Below are positions 17,849 to 27,401 of a stretch of 46,789 nucleotides of DNA, piece by piece. Made by a program: the position numbers and the translations under genes. The notes beneath the pieces are model-generated. The model was not told where the DNA came from, searched no databases, and saw only the letters and a list, made by a program, of their open reading frames with translations. The stretch is from Nevskia sp. (GTDB taxonomy: Bacteria; Pseudomonadota; Gammaproteobacteria; Nevskiales; Nevskiaceae): assembly GCF_021732705.1 (NCBI RefSeq), contig NZ_JAKFUM010000023.1, positions 1 to 46,789 on the forward strand. The letters run 5' to 3'. Every line of letters begins with the position of its first letter. Within the stretch, counting starts at the first letter, position 1.

Positions 17849-18378
17849 GCAGCAGCCTGAAGGAACTGATGAACGCGCCGATGCGGCCCGGCCGACTCGA
17901 CTGGATCGGCCTGCGCCCGGCCAAGCGCGCGGCGCTGGTCCCGGTCAGCGAGGCCACGATCGAGGTCGGCGCGGGTCTGGTCGGCGATCACTACACCGGC
18001 CCGGTCGACGGCAAGCGGATGCTGTCGCTGATCCAGGCCGAACATCTGGCTGCCGTCGCCGGCATTCTCGGCCTGCCGGCCGTGACGCCGGGCATGACGC
18101 GGCGCAATCTGGTGGTGTCGGGCCTGAACCTGCTGGCGCTGAAAGGCCGCCGCTTCTCGATCGGCACTGCGCTGCTGGAATACACCGGGCCCTGCGCGCC
18201 GTGCTCGCGGATGGACGAGAACCTCGGTCCCGGCGGCTTTCAGGCGATGCGCGGCCACGGCGGCATCATCGCGCGCGTGCTGCGGCCGGGCGCGATTCGC
18301 GTGGGGGATGCCGTGGTGGTGCTCGAGGTCGAGCCGGAAACCGCAGGCCGCAATGCCAGCTTCGCGTTCGACGCCTGA
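17845..18378 (+). CDS. MOSC domain protein
   Basis: 177 residues. MOSC (molybdenum cofactor sulfurase C-terminal) fold with GDHYTG, SLIQAEHL, TRRNLVVSGLNL and GPCAPCSRMDENLGPG, including Cys117 and Cys120. Related stand-alone MOSC proteins (YiiM-type) handle sulfur/Moco chemistry or N-hydroxylated substrates. The exact reaction is unknown here. Last gene of the lpoA-yraN-oxidase chain, coupled by ATGA. It converges on sspB with a 27-nt gap that shows no clear terminator. Confidence 0.9.
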   Translation: MSSSLKELMNAPMRPGRLDWIGLRPAKRAALVPVSEATIEVGAGLVGDHYTGPVDGKRMLSLIQAEHLAAVAGILGLPAVTPGMTRRNLVVSGLNLLALKGRRFSIGTALLEYTGPCAPCSRMDENLGPGGFQAMRGHGGIIARVLRPGAIRVGDAVVVLEVEPETAGRNASFAFDA

Positions 18379-18405
18379 ACCCGCGGCGACGGCCGCCGCC
18401 GGCGA

Positions 18406-18813
18406 TTACTTGACGACGCGGAGCTTCGGCCGGCCGCTCGGCTTCGGCGGCTCGGGCGGTGCTTCCGGCGCATCGCCTTCGCTGTCAGCCGCTTCCGGCT
18501 CGCCGAAGACGATGCCCTCGCCGTTCTCGCGCGCGTAGATGGCGAGCACGGCGCCGCTCGGCACGACGATGTCGTGCGGTCGGCCGCCAAAGCGAGCGGA
18601 GAAGAAGATCGGATCGGCGTCGATGTTCAGCTCGCGCACCGCCATGCCGCCGATGTCGAGCGCGATCTTGCCGTCCTTGACGAAGGCATTCGGCACCGAC
18701 ACGCCGGGCTGATCGGCCGCGACCAGCAGATACGGCGTGTAGCCGTTGTCGAGCGTCCACTGGTAGATCGCGCGGATCAGGTACGGACGGCGCGAGCGGG
18801 ACTTGATCGACAT
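18406..18813 (-). CDS. sspB: ClpXP adaptor SspB
   Basis: 135 residues. Folded substrate-binding domain (1-100: SRRPYLIRAIYQW, VSVPNAFV, GGMAVRELNID, RFGG, VPSGAVLAIYARENGEG) and an acidic/Pro-rich flexible linker. It ends in GRPKLRVVK, the ClpX-binding tail of SspB. It delivers ssrA-tagged proteins to ClpXP. It lies 41 nt after sspA in the usual order. Confidence 0.96.
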   Translation of the reverse strand: MSIKSRSRRPYLIRAIYQWTLDNGYTPYLLVAADQPGVSVPNAFVKDGKIALDIGGMAVRELNIDADPIFFSARFGGRPHDIVVPSGAVLAIYARENGEGIVFGEPEAADSEGDAPEAPPEPPKPSGRPKLRVVK

Positions 18814-18854
18814 CGACAGACTCTCGGAACGGGGCGGTTGCGACGCGGCCGGCG

Positions 18855-19529
18855 TCAGCTGCGCCGACGCGTCGACGTCGGCACGACCGCCGACGGATGG
18901 AAGCAGCGCTGGAAGCTCGGCCGTGCGAACAGGCGCTGGGCATACGCCGTCACGCTGGCCGCTTCCGGCGGCAGCGCCACGCCCGCGATCTGCACGCGGC
19001 GCAGCAGCACCGCCCAGGCGGTGTCGGCCAGCGAGTATTCGGGACCCATGATGTAGCCGCGCGACGGGAAGAACCGCGCGCCGCCCTTCAGGCCATCGAC
19101 CAGCTGGCGCTTGGCCGATGTCGCTTCGGCCCCACCGGCCTGCATGCGCTCGGCGAGCGGAAACAGTTCGTGCTCGATCTTGTGCAGGGTCATCCGGATC
19201 CGGGCGCGCCCGGCCGGTTCCTGCGGCATCAGCGACGGGTGCGGATAGCGCTCGTCGAGATACTCGACGATGACGCGGGCGGTCTGGATCACGCCTTCGC
19301 GATCGGCCAAGGTCGGCAGCGTCTGGGCCGGGTTCAGGATCAGGAAATCCTCGTCGATCTTGCCCGGCGCGATCACGCGGATCGCGGCGGTATCGACATC
19401 CTTCTCGGCGAGGACCAGTCGAGCCCAGTCTCCCTGCAGCGAGTCGGGCCCGACGTACAGGGTCAAGCCCGCGTTGGCGGCGGGCTTGACCGGCGGCATC
19501 GGAACTCTCTGGCGGATGCGCAGGGCCAT
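18855..19529 (-). CDS. sspA: stringent starvation protein A (GST-fold)
   Basis: 224 residues. N-terminal thioredoxin-like GST domain (LTLYVGPDSLQGDWARLVLAEK, NPAQTLPTLADREGVI) and C-terminal helical domain (EYLDERYPHPSLMP, LADTAWAVLLRR). SspA binds RNA polymerase and supports starvation and acid-stress gene expression; it has lost glutathione transferase activity. Start 19529 kept; ATG 19499 is possible. Lies between petC and sspB, the gammaproteobacterial arrangement. The C-terminal tail (STRRRS) is basic. Confidence 0.92.
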   Translation of the reverse strand: MALRIRQRVPMPPVKPAANAGLTLYVGPDSLQGDWARLVLAEKDVDTAAIRVIAPGKIDEDFLILNPAQTLPTLADREGVIQTARVIVEYLDERYPHPSLMPQEPAGRARIRMTLHKIEHELFPLAERMQAGGAEATSAKRQLVDGLKGGARFFPSRGYIMGPEYSLADTAWAVLLRRVQIAGVALPPEAASVTAYAQRLFARPSFQRCFHPSAVVPTSTRRRS

Positions 19530-19601
19530 GTCAGTGGCGGCTGCTCATCACGAACGTCATCGTCGGACTCGAAGTCTGACCAGCAGGCTGCGCTGCGCAG
19601 C

Positions 19602-20366
19602 TCAATGGACGTCGCGCCAGAATTCCTTTTTCAGGAAGTACGTCAGCACCAGCAGGCCGAACAGGTACATCAGCACCTTGAAGCCGAGGCTGATGCGGCC
19701 AGCCTTGCCCGGCTCGGCGGCGTAGTCCATGAAGTTGACGGTGTCGGCGACGAACTCGTCGTACTCCTTCGGCGTCAGGCTGCCCTTCGTCACCAGCTCG
19801 AACGGGCTGCCTTCGTGATGACCGCCCGCCGCCTCGGCGTGCTCGCCTTCCGCCTTGTGCTCGGCCTTCTTCTGCCAGCCCTGCAGTTCCCACAGCACAT
19901 GCGGCATCGAGGCGCCGACCAGCACGGTGTTGTTGACGCCGAGCGGGCGGCTCTCGTCGATGTAGAAGCTCTTCAGGTACGTGTAGATCCACGACGGACC
20001 GCGCGCACGCGATTCCAGCGACAGATCCGGCGGCACCCGACCGAACCACTGCTCCGACGCCGCCGGCATCGCGACCTTGATCGGGTCGCCGACCTTGTCG
20101 GACGTGAACATCAGGTTCTTCTTCAACACGTCTTCCGGGATCTTCAGATCTTCGGCAAGGCGGTTGTAGCGCAGGTACTTCATCGAGTGACAGCCCGAGC
20201 AGTACGCCATGTAGTTGCGCGCACCGCGCTGGGCCGACGCGAGGTTGCCGGTGTCCGGCGTGAAACTCAGAAGCTGCACGCCGGCGTTGGCCTGCGCGCC
20301 CTGCGCGAGCAGGGCACCGGTCAGAAGGACGGCAATGCGGGCAAAACGGGTCGTCAGGCGATTCAT
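19602..20366 (-). CDS. petC: cytochrome c1 of the bc1 complex
   Basis: 254 residues. Signal peptide to about residue 27 (GAQANA). Haem c site CSGCH at 56-60 (Cys56, Cys59, His60) with the following SMKYLRYNR. The probable Met ligand is in VGASMPHVLWELQG. The single C-terminal anchor LGFKVLMYLFGLLVLTYFL ends in a basic cytoplasmic tail. A His/Glu/Ala-rich insertion (HKAEGEHAEAAGGHHEG) follows the Met-ligand region. It passes electrons from the Rieske protein to soluble cytochrome c. Start at ATG 20366, overlapping petB by ATGA. Confidence 0.96.
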   Translation of the reverse strand: MNRLTTRFARIAVLLTGALLAQGAQANAGVQLLSFTPDTGNLASAQRGARNYMAYCSGCHSMKYLRYNRLAEDLKIPEDVLKKNLMFTSDKVGDPIKVAMPAASEQWFGRVPPDLSLESRARGPSWIYTYLKSFYIDESRPLGVNNTVLVGASMPHVLWELQGWQKKAEHKAEGEHAEAAGGHHEGSPFELVTKGSLTPKEYDEFVADTVNFMDYAAEPGKAGRISLGFKVLMYLFGLLVLTYFLKKEFWRDVH

Positions 20367-21616
20367 GCGGTCACCCGCTCCGGCACGGGCTTGGTCTTGT
20401 CGATCTTGGAGTACCACGGCATCAGCAGGAAGAACGCGAAGTACAGCACCGTTCCAACCTGCGAGATCAGCGTGACCGTGCCACTCGGCGGCTGCAGGCC
20501 GTAGTAGTTCAGGATCACGAAATTGATCGCGAAGACAGTCAGCGCCGCCTTCGACAGCGGACCCTTGTAGCGGATCGACTTGACCTTCGACTTGTCGAGC
20601 CACGGCACGAAGAACAGGATCACGACGGCCGCACCCATCACCAGCACACCCCAGATCTGGGTGCCGGCGAACGACGGGGTGGCGCGGAGCATCGCGTAGT
20701 AGGTGCCGAAGTACCAGGCCGGCGTGATGTGCTCCGGCGTGTTGGTCTGGCTGGCCGGCGTGAAGTTCGGCGCTTCGAGGAAGTAGCCACCACCATCCGG
20801 CGCGAAGAACAGCACGCCGCAGAAGATGATCAGGAAGCCGGCGACGCCGACCATGTCCTTCACCGTGTAGTACGGGTGGAAGGCGATGCCATCGAGCGGG
20901 ATGCCGGTCTTCGGGTCCTTGTTCTTCTTGATTTCCACGCCATCCGGGTTGTTCGAGCCAACTTCATGCAGCGCCAGGATGTGGGCGGCGACGAGACCGA
21001 CCAGCACGAACGGCAGCGCGATGACGTGCAGCGAGAACAGGCGGTTCAGCGTCGCATCGGACGGCACGAAGTCGCCCTGGATCCAGGTGACGAGGTCGGC
21101 GCCGATGAACGGGATGGTGCCGAACAGGTTAATGATGACCGAGGCGCCCCAGTAGCTCATGTTGCCCCACGGCAGCACGTAGCCGCAGAAGGCTTCCGCC
21201 ATCAGCACCAAGAAGATCAGCGCGCCGAACACCCAGATCAGTTCACGCGGCTTCTGGTACGAGCCGTACAGCAGGCCACGGAACATGTGCAGGAACACGA
21301 CGACGAAGAACGCCGATGCGCCGGTCGAGTGCATGTAGCGGATGACGTTGCCCCACGGCACGTCGCGCATGATGTATTCGACCGAGTCGAACGCCATGTC
21401 GGCGGCCGGCTTGTAGTGCATCGTCAGGAAGATGCCGGTCAGCAGCTGGTTGACCAGCACCAGCAGGGCGAGCGAGCCGAAGAAGTACCAGAAGTTGAAG
21501 TTCTTCGGCGCGTAATACTCCGCCAGATGATCCTTCCACATCTTGGTCAGCGGGAACCGGTCGTCGATCCAGCCGAGCGTGCCGGTCGTCTTGTACGGGT
21601 TGGGCGTGATGGCCAT
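20363..21616 (-). CDS. petB: cytochrome b of the bc1 complex
   Basis: 417 residues, eight hydrophobic helices. Haem ligands His96/His110 and His197/His212 are all present, plus GYVLPWGNMSYWGA of the Qo region. The Qo-site motif, PEWY in mitochondria and alphaproteobacteria, reads PAWY here (299-302). It holds haems bL and bH and the two quinone sites. Full length, fused b6/IV type. Lies between petA and petC, with a 39-nt gap to petA. Confidence 0.97.
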   Translation of the reverse strand: MAITPNPYKTTGTLGWIDDRFPLTKMWKDHLAEYYAPKNFNFWYFFGSLALLVLVNQLLTGIFLTMHYKPAADMAFDSVEYIMRDVPWGNVIRYMHSTGASAFFVVVFLHMFRGLLYGSYQKPRELIWVFGALIFLVLMAEAFCGYVLPWGNMSYWGASVIINLFGTIPFIGADLVTWIQGDFVPSDATLNRLFSLHVIALPFVLVGLVAAHILALHEVGSNNPDGVEIKKNKDPKTGIPLDGIAFHPYYTVKDMVGVAGFLIIFCGVLFFAPDGGGYFLEAPNFTPASQTNTPEHITPAWYFGTYYAMLRATPSFAGTQIWGVLVMGAAVVILFFVPWLDKSKVKSIRYKGPLSKAALTVFAINFVILNYYGLQPPSGTVTLISQVGTVLYFAFFLLMPWYSKIDKTKPVPERVTA

Positions 21617-21655
21617 GGCGAATTACCGTTTGGATGAGGAAATCGGGTAACGAAT

Positions 21656-22249
21656 TCAGGCCGTCTTCGGGTCTTCGCCGATCACCAGCACCGTGTCGCC
21701 GTCGTAGCGATGGGGCGGGATGACGATGTTCGACGGCGCCGGCACGCCCTTGTAGACGCGGCCGGCGAGATCGAACTTGGAACCGTGGCACGGGCAGAAG
21801 AAACCGCCCTGCCAGTTCGGCGCAATTTCCGGAGCCGGATGATCGGCACGCATCGTCGGCGAGCAGCCGAGGTGGGTGCAGACACCCTTCATCACCATGA
21901 ATTCCGGCTTGATCGCGCGGGACTTGTCGGTGATGTAGGCAGGCTGCTGCGGCGCCTTCGATTCCGGGTCAAGCAGATCGCCCTTGACCGCATCGAGGCT
22001 CGCCAGCATCTCCGGCGTGCGGCGCACGACCCAGATCGGCTGACCGCGCCACAGGTAGGTGGCACGCATGCCCGGTTCGAGCGTCGAGATGTCGGCGATC
22101 ACCGGGGCGCCGAGCGCGCGCGCACGGGCGCTGGGCTTCAGCGATGCGAGGAACGGCCAGGCGGCACCGGCGGCGCCAGCGGCGCCAACGACCGACGTCG
22201 CGGTGGTGAGGAAGCGACGGCGGCTGCCATCGACGCCTTCATTGCTCAT
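21656..22249 (-). CDS. petA: Rieske iron-sulfur protein of the bc1 complex
   Basis: 197 residues. Tat-type signal anchor with twin arginines (SRRRFLTTA), uncleaved TM at about 13-35. [2Fe-2S] box 1 CTHLGC (124-129) and box 2 CPCHGS (152-157): Cys124, His126, Cys152, His155 bind the cluster and Cys129/Cys154 form the disulfide. It takes the first electron from quinol. First gene of petABC; AAAGG lies 10 nt before ATG 22249. Confidence 0.97.
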   Translation of the reverse strand: MSNEGVDGSRRRFLTTATSVVGAAGAAGAAWPFLASLKPSARARALGAPVIADISTLEPGMRATYLWRGQPIWVVRRTPEMLASLDAVKGDLLDPESKAPQQPAYITDKSRAIKPEFMVMKGVCTHLGCSPTMRADHPAPEIAPNWQGGFFCPCHGSKFDLAGRVYKGVPAPSNIVIPPHRYDGDTVLVIGEDPKTA

Positions 22250-22347
22250 TGATGAACGACCTTTGGAGTGCTTGGAACAAGCGGATTCGGAATGGTGCGG
22301 ACTGGCACCGTCGAGGCTGTCGACGCAATGCCACCGCAACGCCGCTC

Positions 22348-22377
22348 AGTATAACGGCCGCCAGACGCACTCGTCAT
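22348..22377 (-). promoter_or_regulatory. sigma-70 promoter for petABC(-sspAB)
   Basis: On the minus strand ATGACG (22372-22377) and TATACT (22348-22353) are spaced by 18 nt, about 100 nt upstream of petA. This is the best match in the 200-nt gap after the ABC ATPase gene. No terminator hairpin for the ABC operon was found in that gap. Confidence 0.45.
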
Positions 22378-22449
22378 CAAACGCAGCGAAAAACCGCCGC
22401 ATCCTGCTGCCATCGGTCGACAAAAGACGCCGTCAATGGCCGATCGCGA

Positions 22450-23442
<993 letters not shown>

Positions 23443-23446
23443 GTCC

Positions 23447-24286
23447 CTACTCCGCCATCCGGCGCAGCGCGGGCGCATCGAGCGCGTCGCGCAGCGCGTC
23501 ACCGAGCAGGTTCAGGCACAGCAGCGTCAGCGCGAGGAAGGCGGCCGGGAACAGCAGCCCCCACGGTGTCGATTCCATCGCCCGCGCACCATCATTGACC
23601 AGCGCGCCCCAGCTGGTTGCAGGCTCCTGAATGCCGAGGCCGAGGAAGCTCAGGAACGACTCGACCAGGATCACCTGCGGAATGGTCAGCGTGGCGTAGA
23701 CGACGACCACGCCGAGCAGGTTCGGCACGATGTGGCGGCGAATGATGGCCGCCGTGCCAAGGCCCGACACCACGGCGGCGTCGACGAATTCGCGCCGTCG
23801 CAGCGCCAGCGTCTGGCCGCGGACAATGCGCGCCATGTCGAGCCAGCTGACCGCGCCGATCGCCACGAAGATCAGCAGCCAGTGCCGCCCGAACAGCACC
23901 ATCAGCAGGATCACGAAGAACATGAACGGCAGCGCGTACAGGATGTCGACGATGCGCATCATCAGCGCATCGACCCGGCCGCCGACGAACCCGGCGACCG
24001 CGCCGTAGACCACGCCGATCGCCAGCGACACCAGGGTCGACACGATCCCCACGGCCAGCGACAGCCGCCCCCCGACGCAGACGCGGGCGAACAGATCCCA
24101 GCCCAGTTCGTCGGTGCCGAACCAGTGCCCGTTCGCGGCTGACGGGGCGGCACCCCAGTCGGCCTCGAAATCGATCGTGTCGAAGGCATGCGGCGTCAGC
24201 CATGGCCCGGCCAGCGCCAGCAGCAGGATCAACAGCAGCATCGCGGCCGGTGCGGCGATGCCTGGTTGCTTTAGCAGGCGGCTCAC
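23447..24286 (-). CDS. peptide ABC transporter permease (OppC/DppC type)
   Basis: 279 residues. N-terminal TM, a periplasmic segment ending in the family motif HWFGTDELGWDLFARV, then five TMs with the ATPase-contacting EAA-like loop REFVDAAVVSGLGTAAIIRRHIVPN. The terminal LNLLGDALRDALDP-like sequence (here LNLLGDALRDALDA) is typical. Starts at GTG 24286 within a GTGA overlap with the preceding permease. It forms the transmembrane channel with that protein. Confidence 0.93.
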   Translation of the reverse strand: MSRLLKQPGIAAPAAMLLLILLLALAGPWLTPHAFDTIDFEADWGAAPSAANGHWFGTDELGWDLFARVCVGGRLSLAVGIVSTLVSLAIGVVYGAVAGFVGGRVDALMMRIVDILYALPFMFFVILLMVLFGRHWLLIFVAIGAVSWLDMARIVRGQTLALRRREFVDAAVVSGLGTAAIIRRHIVPNLLGVVVVYATLTIPQVILVESFLSFLGLGIQEPATSWGALVNDGARAMESTPWGLLFPAAFLALTLLCLNLLGDALRDALDAPALRRMAE

Positions 24287-25200
24287 GTCGGCCGCACTCG
24301 CGGATCGAGCGCGCCGTACGCGAGATCGACCAGAAAATTGAATGCGATCACCACCGCGCCATAGAACAGCACCACGCCGAGCACCAGCGTGTAGTCGCGG
24401 TTCAGCGCGCCCTGTACGAAGTAGCGGCCGATCCCGGGAATGCCGAAGATCTGCTCGACCACGACCGAGCCGGTCATCAGCCCCGCGGCCGCCGGCCCGA
24501 GGTAGGACAGCACCGGCAGCAGGCCCGGCTTCAGCGCGTGGCGCAGCACGATCACCCGCTCCGGCAAGCCTTTCGCACGTGCCGTGCGGATGTACGGCGC
24601 CGCCAGCACGTCGGCGAGTGAGCCGCGCGTCAGCCGGGCAATCGCCGCCACCTGCGGCAAGGCCAGCGCGATCGCCGGCAGGATCACCGAACTGACCGTG
24701 CCCCAGCCACCGGCCGGCAGCCAGGCCAGCCCGAGCGCGAACAGCAGGATCAGCAGCGGCGCCGTGACATACGGCGGAATCGACAGGCCGGCGAGCGCGA
24801 GCAGCATCACGCCACGGTCGATGGCACTGCCGCGGTGGATGGCCGCCACCGCGCCAAGCCCGACACCGGCGCTCAGGGCCAGCAGCAGCGCCGAGAACCC
24901 GACGATCGCCGACACCGGCGCACCTTTGGCGATCAGCTCCGACACGCGGAAGCCTTCGTACTGGAACGAGGGCCCGAGATCGCCTCTTGCGAGCCCGACG
25001 AGATAGCGCCCGTACTGCCGCCACAGTGGCTCGTCCAGATGGAACTCGGCCGCCAAGGTCGCTTCGATCTCCGGCGGCAGCACGCGCTCGACGTCGAACG
25101 GCCCGCCGGGTGCTGCGCGCATCAGGAAGAAGGTGACGGTGACCAGCACCAGCAGGGTCGGCACGGCCGTCAGCAGTCGACGCCATGCGTGGTTCAGCAT
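24283..25200 (-). CDS. peptide ABC transporter permease (OppB/DppB type)
   Basis: 305 residues, six TMs. N-terminal RRLLTAVPTLLVLVTVTFFLMR, the family's APGGPF, the periplasmic LARGDLGPSFQYEG, and the EAA-like loop APYIRTARAKGLPERVIVLRHALKP. ATG 25200 overlaps the end of the binding-protein gene by 7 nt and the stop overlaps the next permease. Upstream extension of the frame has no homology character. Confidence 0.94.
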   Translation of the reverse strand: MLNHAWRRLLTAVPTLLVLVTVTFFLMRAAPGGPFDVERVLPPEIEATLAAEFHLDEPLWRQYGRYLVGLARGDLGPSFQYEGFRVSELIAKGAPVSAIVGFSALLLALSAGVGLGAVAAIHRGSAIDRGVMLLALAGLSIPPYVTAPLLILLFALGLAWLPAGGWGTVSSVILPAIALALPQVAAIARLTRGSLADVLAAPYIRTARAKGLPERVIVLRHALKPGLLPVLSYLGPAAAGLMTGSVVVEQIFGIPGIGRYFVQGALNRDYTLVLGVVLFYGAVVIAFNFLVDLAYGALDPRVRPT

Positions 25201-26810
25201 GGCGCGGACGGGGCGCAGTTCAGCCGCAGATCCTTCGAGTAATGCCAGTCGAGGATATTGTCGTGCCAGCCCCGAACGCGCGGCTTGACCAGATGCTTCG
25301 ACGCATAGAAGTAGATCGGCACGATCGGCGCGTCGTCGAGCATTGCCCGCTCCGCCGCTTGCAGCGCCGAGCGCCGTGCCAGCGGCTGGGCCACCGACGT
25401 GGCCGCCGCCAGCCACTGCTCGTAGGCCGGATTGTCGTAGCCGGAATCGTTGCGCGGATGGTCACGGGTCAGCAGCGCGGCGAAGTCCATCGCGTCGTTG
25501 GCATCGGCAATCCAGGTGTTGCGGAAGGCCTGCGTCACCCGCCGCAGCTTGCGGTTCTGCAGGAACACCTTCCATTCCTCGTTGACCAGCCGCACCCGCA
25601 CGCCGAGCGCCTGCTTCCACATCGCGGCGACGACCACGGCAATGCGCTTGTGGTCGTCCGACGTGTTGTAGCGAAGCTCGACCTCCAGCGGCCGCGCCTC
25701 CGTATAGCCGGCAGCGGCATACAGTCGTCGCGCCTCGATGAGCTGCCGCTGGCGCGGCCACGCGGCCCACGCGGGAACCTGCGGCGTGTAGTCGCGCGTG
25801 CCCGGCGGCACGAAACTCCAGGCCGGTGCCGCCAGCCCGTTCAGCACCTTGTTGACGATGACCTCGCGATCGATCGCCATCGACAGCGCCCGTCGCAGGC
25901 CGGGTTGCCCCTTGAATGGCGCCTGCGTGACATTCAGCCCGTAGAAGTAGCTGCCGAGATAGGTCGCGACATGCAGCTCCGCGCCGAGATTCGCGCGGAT
26001 CCACGCGGCCTGCGTCGCCGGCACCGAGGTCGTGACATCCAGCTCGTCGGCCCGGTAGCGCTTCAGCTCGGAATTCAGGTCCTCCGTCGGCAGATAGACC
26101 ACGCGATCGATCGTGGTCCGTGCGTCATTCCAGTACGCCGGATTGCGAACCAGTTCGAGCTGCGACTGCACGACCCAGCGCTGCAGCCGGTATGCCCCAT
26201 TGCCGATGCGGCCACCGGGCTTGGTGGCCGCGGCGAGGTCCAGTCGATGCACCGGCGAGGCGGCCGGGTGTGCCAGCAGGGCGAGCAGCTGCGGAGCCGG
26301 ACGATCGAGGCGGATGACCAGCGTCTGATCGTCGGGCGCTTCGACGCCGAGCATGCTGGCTGGCTGCCGCCCTTCCGCAATGGCCGTGGCACCGGCGATG
26401 ACGCCGAACATTCGCGCATAGCCGGACGCCGTTGCCGGATCGACCACGCGCCGCAGACCGGCCGCGAAATCGCGTGCTGTCAGCGCATCGCCATTCGACC
26501 AGCGCAGTCCGGCGCGCAGCCGGAAAGTGATCTCGAGACCATCCTCGCGCAACCTCCAGGATTCCGCTGCGGCCGGGATCAGCTCGCCCGTCGGCGAGAT
26601 GCCGGTCAGTCCTTCGTAAAGATCGCGCAGGACGTTGCCGGCGCTGACGCCGGTGGCGCGCTGCGGATCCAGGGATTCGGGCTCGTTGCCATTGCCGATG
26701 CGCAGGGTCGTTGGAAGCGTAGCTGCAATTGCCGGAATCCAGAGCAGCAGCGCCGCCAGACAGGAAACGGCAACACTTCCGGAGACGCGCCTGTCGTGAC
26801 CGGTAGCCAC
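25194..26810 (-). CDS. peptide-binding periplasmic protein (SBP family 5, OppA-like)
   Basis: 538 residues. Signal peptide (SVAVSCLAALLLWIPAIAA). Mature start LPTTLRIGNGNEPESLDPQRATG, then YEGLTGISPTGELIPAAAESW, FRLRAGLRWSNGD, the classic SBP_bac_5 opening. Later WNDART and LRRALSMAIDRE are also diagnostic. It captures oligopeptides for the permease pair. GTG start at 26810, 3 nt after the stop of the small exported protein, without a clear ribosome site, suggesting coupled translation. Confidence 0.94.
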   Translation of the reverse strand: MATGHDRRVSGSVAVSCLAALLLWIPAIAATLPTTLRIGNGNEPESLDPQRATGVSAGNVLRDLYEGLTGISPTGELIPAAAESWRLREDGLEITFRLRAGLRWSNGDALTARDFAAGLRRVVDPATASGYARMFGVIAGATAIAEGRQPASMLGVEAPDDQTLVIRLDRPAPQLLALLAHPAASPVHRLDLAAATKPGGRIGNGAYRLQRWVVQSQLELVRNPAYWNDARTTIDRVVYLPTEDLNSELKRYRADELDVTTSVPATQAAWIRANLGAELHVATYLGSYFYGLNVTQAPFKGQPGLRRALSMAIDREVIVNKVLNGLAAPAWSFVPPGTRDYTPQVPAWAAWPRQRQLIEARRLYAAAGYTEARPLEVELRYNTSDDHKRIAVVVAAMWKQALGVRVRLVNEEWKVFLQNRKLRRVTQAFRNTWIADANDAMDFAALLTRDHPRNDSGYDNPAYEQWLAAATSVAQPLARRSALQAAERAMLDDAPIVPIYFYASKHLVKPRVRGWHDNILDWHYSKDLRLNCAPSAPC

Positions 26811-26813
26811 CGA

Positions 26814-27353
26814 TTACTGAATACGCCGCACCTTGAAACGCGGGCCGCCATCCGTGAACCTCATCCAAAAGCTGCCGATCAGATTGCGGTCGAGCTTGAC
26901 CGGTGGATTGGTGCCCACGTAGTCGTAACTGCGATCGTCAGTGACCTTCCAGCGCTGGCCATTGTCGAGCACGAAAACCTTGCCCTGGCTGATGCCGTCA
27001 ACGGTCCCGACGACCGACGCCGTGATGACGCGGGGCTGTTCGATGGGTTCTTTGGGAAGCGCCGTCGCGCCAAAGTTCTCATCTGGAACCACCGGCGGCG
27101 ATGCCTGGCTGGTGACAGCCGCCGGGCGAGGTGCCGGGTCGGCGATAGCAGCATCGGCCGCTGCAGGCTTTGCGACGGTCCCGATCCCATCGAAGCATTT
27201 CAGGCGCTCCGCATCGCCCGGAATCGTCTTGCATGCGGCCAAAGACTCAGCGACGCCGGCTGTCGCCGGAAAATGAACCAGTACTGGCAGGATCAACAGC
27301 ACGACGCCTGCCTGCATCAGTTGCCTGGGACGTCGTTTCTGGGATTCGGACAT
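26814..27353 (-). CDS. small exported protein of unknown function
   Basis: 179 residues. N-terminal export signal (basic MSESQKRRPRQ, then AGVVLLILPVLVHFPATAG). The mature part begins with ACKTIPGDAERLKCFDGI, a 'C..I.dd..RL.C[FY]D' pattern common in small exported proteobacterial proteins and suggestive of a disulfide. A Pro/Ala-rich linker follows, then a C-terminal beta domain (VVGTVDGISQGKVFVLDNGQRWKV, FWMRFTDGGPRFKVRRI). I cannot name a function. It sits 48 nt after the hydroxylase gene and 3 nt before the peptide-binding protein, so it is probably co-transcribed with the importer. Confidence 0.8.
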   Translation of the reverse strand: MSESQKRRPRQLMQAGVVLLILPVLVHFPATAGVAESLAACKTIPGDAERLKCFDGIGTVAKPAAADAAIADPAPRPAAVTSQASPPVVPDENFGATALPKEPIEQPRVITASVVGTVDGISQGKVFVLDNGQRWKVTDDRSYDYVGTNPPVKLDRNLIGSFWMRFTDGGPRFKVRRIQ

Positions 27354-27401
27354 TGAAATTCGCTCTCGAACGGGACCCGCGCAGCACCAGGTGCCCTCAA
27401 T

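Noticed and set aside
25185-27356. 723-codon plus-strand frame opposite the peptide-binding protein and the small exported protein
   Set aside because: Spans two recognisable minus-strand genes and shows no domain pattern.
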